Source: Alphaproteobacteria bacterium (GTDB lineage: Bacteria; Pseudomonadota; Alphaproteobacteria; Micavibrionales; Micavibrionaceae). From it: a DNA stretch of 12,164 nucleotides. The stretch is taken from assembly GCA_023140905.1 (NCBI GenBank), contig JAGLKS010000021.1:1-12164 (forward strand). The letters run 5' to 3'. The position numbers and the translations under genes are program-made. Below are positions 7,440 to 12,164 of this stretch, piece by piece. Within the stretch, counting starts at the first letter, position 1. Every line of letters begins with the position of its first letter. The notes beneath the pieces are model-generated. The model was given only the letters and a program-made list of their open reading frames with translations. It had not been told where the DNA came from and made no database searches.

Positions 7440-7730
7440 GCGATCCAATCCGTACAAGAGTTGCTGGAGAATTGCGCATCAATAAAGGTTAAAAGGCTAT
7501 CCCGCATTAAAAACATAGCTGAGCGCACCATTACTTTTAAGCATGCGCGGGTGCCATTGATGCGCCGCCTTCCAGATAGCGTAAATTATTTGCTTCAGGC
7601 TTTGTCTTATTTGGGCAAAGATAGTATTGATAATGACATTATTCAGCGCTGTGCTGCGCGGCTTGATTCTCGGGATGTACCCTTCAAAGGCATATTTATT
7701 CATGAACAAGCTTGTGAACAGCTAGCCACT
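7440..7730 (+). pseudogene. Antitoxin remnant: AbiEi-like C-terminal piece joined to a DUF6088-like C-terminal piece
   Basis: The frame opens after a TAG at 7437-7439 and has no good start. Its first 20 residues (SVQELLENCASIKVKRL) match the same part of the intact AbiEi downstream (KVLQALLKRCSSIRVKRL, coded around 8565-8619). From about 7500 the frame changes character and reads ERTITFKHARVPLMRRL, then YLLQALSYLGKDSIDNDII. This fits the C-terminus of DUF6088 proteins, which are AbiEi-like antitoxin relatives, as I recall them. The end is degenerate (IFIHEQACEQLA), and the frame then runs through two hairpins to a stop at 7803-7805. I read this as two antitoxin fragments fused by past recombination. 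It is unlikely to be functional. Confidence 0.5.
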
Positions 7731-7732
7731 CA

Positions 7733-7755
7733 AAACCCCGCAAATACTGGGGTTT
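7733..7755. terminator. Hairpin, terminator-like
   Basis: A 7-bp perfect stem (AAACCCC with GGGGTTT) encloses a 9-base loop. It carries A residues on one side and T residues on the other, so it could act in either direction. It lies 12 bases before a second hairpin, at the end of the antitoxin remnants. Confidence 0.45.
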
Positions 7756-7767
7756 CGGGCAAAGAAA

Positions 7768-7796
7768 AACCGCTCAACATTGCTGTGAGAGCGGTT
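7768..7796 (-). terminator. Rho-independent terminator-like hairpin
   Basis: An 8-bp perfect stem (AACCGCTC with GAGCGGTT) encloses a 13-base loop. On the minus strand the stem runs into TTTTTCTTT, as in an intrinsic terminator; the plus strand has no T tract. In this direction it would stop transcripts entering the phosphonate operon from the toxin-antitoxin side. Confidence 0.55.
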
Positions 7797-7814
7797 CGTA
7801 ATTAGTAAATTGGT

Positions 7815-7856
7815 TGTGTATTCGTTACGTCGAAACGGAAGATTGAATAGTTTAAA
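7815..7856 (+). repeat. Right copy of the imperfect 42-bp direct repeat
   Basis: This matches 3205-3246 at 34 of 42 positions in the same orientation. The similarity does not clearly extend beyond these limits. Read in one plus-strand frame, both copies encode VTSK(Q/R)KIE, which leaves open an origin as the 3' end of a vanished gene. Confidence 0.6.
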
Positions 7857-7918
7857 ACCTGAAAACCATAAGATTTTTTGATCACCATCTTTTGAACCTT
7901 AAAATTACCTCTAAAAAC

Positions 7919-7931
7919 AAACTATAAGTTT
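7919..7931. promoter_or_regulatory. Candidate AbiEi operator
   Basis: This is a short perfect inverted repeat, AAACT-ATA-AGTTT, about 40 bases upstream of the abiE promoter. A near copy of its first ten bases (9 of 10 identical) overlaps the abiEi start at 8001-8010. AbiEi antitoxins are known to repress their own operon by binding repeats upstream. The assignment here is inference from position alone. Confidence 0.3.
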
Positions 7932-7970
7932 ATCTGTAGCTACATTTTTAATGAAAATATGCACAAAGAC

Positions 7971-7999
7971 TTGAAAAACATTAAAAATAACGCTATAAA
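7971..7999 (+). promoter_or_regulatory. Promoter of the abiE operon
   Basis: A TTGAAA -35 box (7971-7976) and a TATAAA -10 box (7994-7999) are separated by exactly 17 bases. The start codon at 8006 lies only six bases beyond the -10 box, so the transcript would begin at or next to the ATG and should be leaderless. No ribosome binding site precedes the ATG, which agrees. Confidence 0.6.
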
Positions 8000-8005
8000 T
8001 AAACT

Positions 8006-8776
8006 ATGAGTATAACAACAGATAAAAAACTAAAGAATTTGTTAGAGCAATGGCCTTCAGGCCTTGTTGCGACATCACCATGGTTAAAGAAGATGTCCAT
8101 ATCAGGGCAGCTGGCGCAACGTTATCTAAAAAGCGGCTGGATAGAGTCACTCGGGCGTGCCGCCTATAAAAGAACGAATGATGAGATAAACTGGTATGGA
8201 GGCCTCGCTTCCCTGCAACAGCAACTTTCACTTGATGTGCATTTGGGCGGTCCTACGGCATTATCGGTAAAAGGCTCCGCTCATTATGTCCGGCTTGGGA
8301 AAGAAAGAGTATTCCTGTTTTCTGCGCTTGATCAAAAATTGCCGAAATGGTTTTTGGATTATGATTGGGGAAATCCTATAGAGCATGTGAAAACATCGAT
8401 GCTACCAAGCGGTATAGCCGTCAAAGAATATGAATTTAATGGCATGGATATAAAAATATCCGCGCCGGAGAGGGCTATATTGGAATGCCTATATTTAAGC
8501 CCTAAAAACTTTGATTTGCTGGAATGCTATCAAATAATGGAAGGGCTTACGACATTAAGACCAAAGGTTCTTCAAGCGTTATTAAAGCGATGTAGCTCAA
8601 TCCGCGTAAAAAGGCTGTTTCTATATATGGCTGACAAAGCTGAGTTGCCTGTATTAAAACATTTAAATGTAGATGAAATAGATTTGGGAAAAGGTGATCG
8701 TATGATCATAAAAAATGGAGTTTACAACTCTAAATATAAAATAAGTCTTCCGAAGGAACTCGTAGATTATGTTTGA
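8006..8776 (+). CDS. abiEi: Type IV toxin-antitoxin antitoxin, AbiEi family
   Basis: The 256-residue protein fits AbiEi-family antitoxins in length and pattern. The N-terminal region to about residue 60 (LAQRYLKSGWIESLGRAAYKR) is the DNA-binding winged-helix part. The middle carries HLGGPTALSVKGSAHYVRLG, and the C-terminal domain has APERAILECLYL and LLKRCSSIRVKRLFLYMA. AbiEi represses its own operon and counteracts the AbiEii nucleotidyltransferase, without direct complex formation in the studied type IV systems. It overlaps the abiEii start by 8 bases, and a strong promoter lies immediately upstream. The gene looks intact. A fragment matching its C-terminal coding region is present about 1.1 kb upstream. 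Confidence 0.85.
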   Translation: MSITTDKKLKNLLEQWPSGLVATSPWLKKMSISGQLAQRYLKSGWIESLGRAAYKRTNDEINWYGGLASLQQQLSLDVHLGGPTALSVKGSAHYVRLGKERVFLFSALDQKLPKWFLDYDWGNPIEHVKTSMLPSGIAVKEYEFNGMDIKISAPERAILECLYLSPKNFDLLECYQIMEGLTTLRPKVLQALLKRCSSIRVKRLFLYMADKAELPVLKHLNVDEIDLGKGDRMIIKNGVYNSKYKISLPKELVDYV

Positions 8777-9665
8777 ACATTACAAAGAACAGGTTGATCT
8801 TTTAGTTAAGGTCTTGCCACTTGTTGCAGGTGAACCCTGTTTTGCTTTGCACGGCGGTACAGCAATCAACCTTTTTGTGCGTGATATGCCTCGACTTTCT
8901 GTCGATATTGATCTGACATATCTGCCAATAGAGGATCGCCCAACCACATTGCAGAATATCAGCGCGGCACTTGTCCGTATTAAAAATCGCGTTGAACAAG
9001 CCTTACCCAATATTCGTGTGCAACATAAGGAAGAAATTGGAAAGCTGCTCATAAAACAACAAAGAACAGATATTAAGCTAGAAGTAAATTTGGTTGGGCG
9101 CGGAACAATAACAGAGCCTGTACAAATGGCTTTATGTGATAAAGCCCACGATGAATTCGAAGCCTTTGTTGAAATGCCAATAGTGCCAGTTGGGCAATTA
9201 TATGGCGGTAAAATATGCGCGGCGCTAGATCGTCAGCATCCAAGAGATTTATTTGATGTTAAACACCTGTTGGAAAACGAAGGGTTTTCAGATGAGGTGC
9301 GGCGTGGCTTTATTTTTTGTTTGTTGGCCAGTGACAGACCTATCAATGAAGTAATCATGCCAAACTTTCAAGATCACCGTAAAGCCATGGAAAACCAGTT
9401 TATCGGCATGAGTGAAGTTGAATTCTCATATGAAGAATTTGAAGCAATCAGAGAAAAACTGGTCAAAGTGATACATACAAGCCTTACAGATAAAGACAGA
9501 GAGTTTTTGCTTAGTGTGAAGAATGTAACGCCTGATTGGAGCATCTATGACTTTGAAAGATTCCCGGCTGTGCGCTGGAAGCTTCAAAATTTACAAAAAC
9601 TGAAAACAAACAATCCTGAAAAACACCGCCAGCAATACGAAGCTTTAAAAGAAAAACTGAATTAA
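8769..9665 (+). CDS. abiEii: Type IV toxin-antitoxin toxin, AbiEii/AbiGii nucleotidyltransferase family
   Basis: The 298-residue protein is a DNA-polymerase-beta-like nucleotidyltransferase. The family motifs are all present: HGGTAINLF at 28-36, SVDIDL at 44-49 with Asp46 and Asp48, and LYGGKICAALDRQHPRDLFD at 144-163 with Lys148 and Asp160. AbiEii toxins transfer nucleotides to RNA targets, block growth and can abort phage infection; the studied members differ in target and nucleotide, so neither is predicted here. The start overlaps the end of abiEi by 8 bases, with AAGGA 11 bases upstream, which suggests coupled translation. Length and motifs indicate an active toxin. The stop TAA lies one base from the stop of a converging gene remnant. 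Confidence 0.88.
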   Translation: MFEHYKEQVDLLVKVLPLVAGEPCFALHGGTAINLFVRDMPRLSVDIDLTYLPIEDRPTTLQNISAALVRIKNRVEQALPNIRVQHKEEIGKLLIKQQRTDIKLEVNLVGRGTITEPVQMALCDKAHDEFEAFVEMPIVPVGQLYGGKICAALDRQHPRDLFDVKHLLENEGFSDEVRRGFIFCLLASDRPINEVIMPNFQDHRKAMENQFIGMSEVEFSYEEFEAIREKLVKVIHTSLTDKDREFLLSVKNVTPDWSIYDFERFPAVRWKLQNLQKLKTNNPEKHRQQYEALKEKLN

Positions 9666-9666
9666 A

Positions 9667-9785
9667 TTACTCTGGATCAATAATTTCATAGTGCCCGTTT
9701 TTTGAGCACTCTGGAATTTAATTCTTCCGGCTTCCTTCAATTTGAGGATATCTCTTCTGGCCGTTTTAAGGGTTATCTACACTGG
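9667..9785 (-). pseudogene. Winged-helix C-terminal gene remnant
   Basis: On the minus strand a short segment reads TLKTARRDILKLKEAGRIK, the typical recognition helix of a winged-helix domain as found at the C-terminus of many Fic-type and related regulatory proteins. The frame then shifts by one base and ends HYEIIDPE before a TAA at 9667-9669. A TAG interrupts the frame just upstream of the helix (near 9777). It is therefore the dead 3' end of a longer gene whose upstream part is gone. The parent family cannot be decided from so little sequence. Confidence 0.45.
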
Positions 9786-9828
9786 AAGTCGATACTCATA
9801 AATTGGCCTAGCATCCCCCGTACATATA

Positions 9829-9866
9829 GGTAAAAATTACAAATAGGAAAGGGGTAAAGTTACAAA
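9829..9866. repeat. Short tandem-like direct repeat
   Basis: GGTAAAAATTACAAA at 9829-9843 recurs as GGTAAAGTTACAAA at 9853-9866, about 24 bases apart. It lies between the winged-helix remnant and the end of hipA. No function is evident. Confidence 0.4.
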
Positions 9867-9882
9867 CAAGAGCATGGGCTTG

Positions 9883-11175
9883 CTAGTTTCCGTGCTCATC
9901 CGCCACACGAAAGGCATTCTTCATTAGCTTAATTTCGCGGAATGGGAGTTTGAGTTTTTTGGCCAGATCTGGCCAAGTGCGCACGGCAGAAGCAATCTCA
10001 CCAATGATCTCCTCTGCACGGGCTTCACTGATGCGAAATATTGGCGCGACGCTGCGCACGAGATCAAGGCTTTGTGCATTATCTTCTTTGGAGATATTGA
10101 GCGCGAGACCACCGCTCGTGGCAACCGGATTCATATCATATGCGGGTGAAAGTACCCAGCCCCAATTACACAGTAAAAACCCGTGATTACGCAAGTGATC
10201 GTCCGTATTCGAGACGCAGATATAAAACACAATGCGCCGCCAAAGCTGCTCCAGATCCTTATTTACCTGCGCACCGCTTTTCATCAAAAAACCGGCAAGA
10301 TCGAGATAGCTCACCCCCGTGTCGCCGCCGTCTCCGTCCTTTTTGCCAAGTAGCGTCATGGCCGAAGCAAAATGAATGCGCTCATGCCCGCCATCCGTGC
10401 GGTCAAAGCGTCTAGTCAGGAATGTGTCATATTCGCCGGAAAAATGCTTAACTTCCGATTGTGCCGTTTCAACCCCTGCCGCCTGCGCCAGCTGATAAAC
10501 CAAATATTCCCATTTGCCGATATTAATCTCATCACGGCGACTAGGGAATTTAGCAATCCACGGATGGCCGTTCTCATCAAGCACGCTGGCTTTTGGACGC
10601 GCACCGCCGAGTGAACCACCCGGCGCAATCAGCATCTTCAGCCATTTCATGTAATCCTGATCACTTTCCGCATCCGCGCGCTCCAACTGCAAACTGGCAT
10701 ATTCAAGATCGCGCAGCTTTGTCCATGGTGGCGCGGCCATATCGGCCTGATCGTCCAGAAAAGCACCATCCTCTGACAAGCGAAAACGCAGCGCCCCCAT
10801 ACGGTGACCATCGTAAACGCCGAGCAGATAATCAGATTCCAGTAAAGAGCGTACAGCTCTATCTTCTGCCTGCGCAATCTGCGCTTCCCGCTGCTGCATC
10901 AAAACTCGACCCCAGCGATCAGGGGAGGAATCGAGGAACAGCCCAAAATTATCATGGCCATCCCGCGCATATTGCGGTCCGGAAAACAGCCCTAAATAAG
11001 GATCAATCCATTGCGCATATGGAGATTTTAGCCAGTCAGGATCATACTCAAAAGAAAAGATCTCCTTGCCCCGAGACGGCGTGGCATAAAGCGTACCCAT
11101 AAGCACAGGCTCCGCCATACCCTGCCAATGGGGGCAGACCTGAATAGCTTTTTGCTTTAGGCGTTTTGTGCTCAT
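9883..11175 (-). CDS. hipA: HipA-family serine/threonine kinase toxin
   Basis: The 430-residue protein has the length and layout of HipA kinases. Visible elements are FGLFLDSSPDRWGR at 77-90, the glycine-rich loop GGSLGGARPK at 186-195, the ATP-contacting lysine in WIAKF (Lys209), the catalytic segment SNTDDHLRNHGF at 322-333, and the metal-binding Asp347 in LSPAYDMNP. HipA toxins phosphorylate translation factors such as glutamyl-tRNA synthetase and cause growth arrest; the target of this subgroup is not predictable here. The start ATG at 11175 overlaps the hipB stop (ATGA), so the pair is translationally coupled with the antitoxin first. The gene is much richer in G and C than the phosphonate operon and the abiE genes. 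All key residues seem present, so an active toxin is likely. Confidence 0.88.
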   Translation of the reverse strand: MSTKRLKQKAIQVCPHWQGMAEPVLMGTLYATPSRGKEIFSFEYDPDWLKSPYAQWIDPYLGLFSGPQYARDGHDNFGLFLDSSPDRWGRVLMQQREAQIAQAEDRAVRSLLESDYLLGVYDGHRMGALRFRLSEDGAFLDDQADMAAPPWTKLRDLEYASLQLERADAESDQDYMKWLKMLIAPGGSLGGARPKASVLDENGHPWIAKFPSRRDEINIGKWEYLVYQLAQAAGVETAQSEVKHFSGEYDTFLTRRFDRTDGGHERIHFASAMTLLGKKDGDGGDTGVSYLDLAGFLMKSGAQVNKDLEQLWRRIVFYICVSNTDDHLRNHGFLLCNWGWVLSPAYDMNPVATSGGLALNISKEDNAQSLDLVRSVAPIFRISEARAEEIIGEIASAVRTWPDLAKKLKLPFREIKLMKNAFRVADEHGN

Positions 11176-11495
11176 TCTTTCGTCCGTTTTGCTACGCGTT
11201 CTTTTGTATGAGTTAGCTCAGCATCCTGCAATCGCCTTCCCAAAGGATCATCCTTGCCAATCAGTAGCAGATCCTGCTCGAGCCCAAGACAGAACAAGAC
11301 ACTGGCATATGCGCCCAGCGTGGTAGAGCTCTCACCATTTTCAACTTTGCGCAGCGTGACACGGCTCATGCCCGCACGCTCGGCCAGCATGGTCGTTGTA
11401 ATTTTCCGGCGCAAACGCGCTAGCTTAATATTCTCTCCTAGCGTTTTTAGAATATCTTCTAGCGCTGGAGATAAGGGGGCTGTTTTTCTTGGCAT
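11172..11495 (-). CDS. hipB: HipB-family antitoxin, XRE-type helix-turn-helix regulator
   Basis: The 107-residue protein carries a lambda-repressor-like (XRE) helix-turn-helix at about residues 19-70, with LARLRRKITTTMLAERAG as the first helices and MSRVTLRKVENGES as the recognition region. HipB proteins bind HipA and repress the operon through operators upstream. The tail (TKERVAKRTKE) is basic and probably flexible. It starts at an ATG at 11495 and overlaps hipA by four bases. A TATAAT box lies about 25 bases upstream of the start. The pair forms a standard type II toxin-antitoxin operon. Confidence 0.85.
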   Translation of the reverse strand: MPRKTAPLSPALEDILKTLGENIKLARLRRKITTTMLAERAGMSRVTLRKVENGESSTTLGAYASVLFCLGLEQDLLLIGKDDPLGRRLQDAELTHTKERVAKRTKE

Positions 11496-11519
11496 ATCAA
11501 AATCTCTTCAATGATTACT

Positions 11520-11550
11520 ATTATAGCCATAGAATACTAAAAATGTCCAA
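11520..11550 (-). promoter_or_regulatory. Candidate hipBA promoter and operator region
   Basis: On the minus strand a perfect TATAAT (11520-11525) is preceded by TTGGAC (11545-11550) with a 19-base spacer, which is longer than ideal. The bases around the -10 box form an imperfect inverted repeat (TATTCTAT, GG, CTATAATA), a plausible HipB site. Both assignments are by inspection only. Confidence 0.4.
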
Positions 11551-11561
11551 TATAATAACCA

Positions 11562-11567
11562 TTGACA
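11562..11567 (+). promoter_or_regulatory. Candidate -35 element for the small gene and rhuM
   Basis: A perfect TTGACA lies 86 bases upstream of the 69-residue gene. The matching -10 is weak (CATAAC or TAACTG at about 11583-11590), so the promoter is only a suggestion. It is divergent from the hipBA promoter. Confidence 0.25.
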
Positions 11568-11621
11568 ATTAACAAACTCCTCCATAACTGCCTTGATATA
11601 TCCTGGCTTGTACGCCATAGC

Positions 11622-11632
11622 TGTGTAACACA
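11622..11632. promoter_or_regulatory. Short perfect palindrome, possible operator
   Basis: TGTGT-A-ACACA is a perfect inverted repeat 21 bases before the start of the small plus-strand gene, between it and the candidate promoter. This is a typical place for a repressor site, but nothing identifies the protein. Confidence 0.25.
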
Positions 11633-11653
11633 TTACAAACAAAGGATAAAAAC

Positions 11654-11863
11654 ATGTCAGAGATAAAGTTTAACGCCAGCTATATTATCGAGCGCGCCGT
11701 TGAGGAAGGTATTGGATTTGGAATTATGCGCACCTTCAAACGCGCCGAGACCCCCACAGAAGCCCACCTACAAAGCGAAATCAAAAATGAAGTTATGAAC
11801 GCGCTATGGGAGGTTATGGATCTTAGCGGCTACGTCAAAATAGAGCAAATGGGACACGGTTGA
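11654..11863 (+). CDS. Small hypothetical protein (69 residues)
   Basis: I do not recognise this protein. It has 69 residues, no signal peptide and no membrane segment. The middle carries a small glycine-rich stretch (EEGIGFGIM), and the C-terminal half looks helical (LQSEIKNEVMNALWEVM). The start is well supported: AAAGGA at 11641-11646 lies seven bases before the ATG. It is followed 19 bases later by the rhuM-like gene with its own ribosome binding site, so the two probably form one transcript. Its base composition is like that of the hip genes. A role linked to the RhuM-like protein is possible but only suggested by position. Confidence 0.65.
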   Translation: MSEIKFNASYIIERAVEEGIGFGIMRTFKRAETPTEAHLQSEIKNEVMNALWEVMDLSGYVKIEQMGHG

Positions 11864-11882
11864 TAAATAAGGAAGTTTTAGC

Positions 11883-12164
11883 ATGGCAGTAAAAGAACCC
11901 ACGCAAATAGAAACACCGTTTTTGCTCTATGGCGATGGAGACGAAAAAGTACATCTTCGTGTTTTTCTGCAAGATGAAACCATATGGCTGTCACAAGCCG
12001 AGATCGCCAATCTTTTTGATACAACAAAGCAAAATATCAGCTTGCATCTCAAAAATATTTACCGCGAAGATGAATTAACCCCGGCGACAACCGTCAAAGA
12101 TTTTTCGATGGTTCAAAATGAAGGAAAACGCGCAGTTCACCGAAATGTAAAATTCTACAATTTG
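11883..12164 (+). CDS. rhuM: RhuM-family protein, 3' partial
   Basis: The first 94 residues are visible and the frame runs off the right edge. They match the N-terminal domain of the virulence-associated RhuM family: a short beta-rich start (KVHLRVFLQDETIWLSQ), then a helix-turn-helix-like segment (AEIANLFDTTKQNISLHLKN), then the typical EGKRAVHRNVKFYNL. RhuM was named from a Salmonella pathogenicity island; the biochemical role is not settled, and members often lie near restriction-modification or toxin-antitoxin genes. The start is an ATG at 11883 with AAGGAAG seven bases upstream. It follows the small hypothetical gene by 19 bases. Domains beyond the edge cannot be judged. Confidence 0.85.
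   Translation, partial: MAVKEPTQIETPFLLYGDGDEKVHLRVFLQDETIWLSQAEIANLFDTTKQNISLHLKNIYREDELTPATTVKDFSMVQNEGKRAVHRNVKFYNL

Noticed and set aside
7412-7492. 26-codon frame (MFYAKFKDVGDPIRTRVAG) overlapping the antitoxin remnant
   Set aside because: Protein-like but unrecognised and without a ribosome binding site. The overlapping frame has a better match, to the AbiEi C-terminus.
9690-9710. Inverted repeat AGTGC/GCACT after abiEii as a terminator
   Set aside because: The stem is only five base pairs with an 11-base loop containing the T run, so no T tract follows the stem. It also lies within the winged-helix remnant.
10593-11102. Open frame of 169 codons on the plus strand, antisense to hipA
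   Set aside because: It has no family resemblance and an odd composition rich in His, Pro and Ala. It lies fully opposite a well-supported HipA gene and is explained by the third-position G+C of that gene.

Overview
The window looks like a patchwork accessory region (genomic island) of a Gram-negative bacterium. An alphaproteobacterium is my best guess, because of the DUF2924 gene and the mix of AbiE and HipBA toxin-antitoxin genes, but confidence in that is low. Base composition is uneven. The left and middle parts are AT-rich (16 of 60 bases at 6241-6300 are G or C), while the stretch from about 9880 to the right edge is much richer (34 of 60 at 10381-10440). This suggests segments of different origin. 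No rRNA, tRNA, CRISPR array or intact transposase gene was found.

Layout. (1) 3-1826, + strand: the 3' part of a PhzE-like fused chorismate amination enzyme, with its N-terminus cut by the window edge. (2) 1901-3128, - strand: a DUF488 gene and a DUF2924 gene, followed by degenerate sequence. (3) 3243-7204, - strand: a tightly coupled four-gene operon read from right to left. It encodes a PhnW-like 2-aminoethylphosphonate (AEP) transaminase, a CDP-alcohol phosphatidyltransferase, an ATP-grasp ligase and a LicC/PntC-like cytidylyltransferase. An imperfect 42-bp direct repeat lies at each end of this block (3205-3246 and 7815-7856). (4) 7205-7805: gene remnants, including C-terminal pieces of type IV antitoxins, ending in two hairpins. 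(5) 7971-9665, + strand: an intact AbiEi/AbiEii type IV toxin-antitoxin pair with a clear promoter and a probable leaderless start. (6) 9667-9882: a winged-helix gene remnant and small repeats. (7) 9883-11495, - strand: a HipB/HipA pair. (8) 11654-12164, + strand: a small unknown gene and the start of a RhuM-family gene that runs off the right edge.

How the genes may work together. The most coherent unit is the four-gene operon. A PhnW-type enzyme can make AEP from phosphonoacetaldehyde, the cytidylyltransferase could activate it to CMP-AEP, and the membrane transferase could move it to a lipid alcohol. The result would be a phosphonolipid made by a Kennedy-like route. The ATP-grasp enzyme is the unexplained extra member. 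It could ligate an amino or carboxylic group to the headgroup, which would make the product new. The genes that form the C-P bond (pepM, ppd) are not in the window. The toxin-antitoxin pairs, antitoxin fragments and repeats around the operon fit a recombination-prone island that such systems stabilise.
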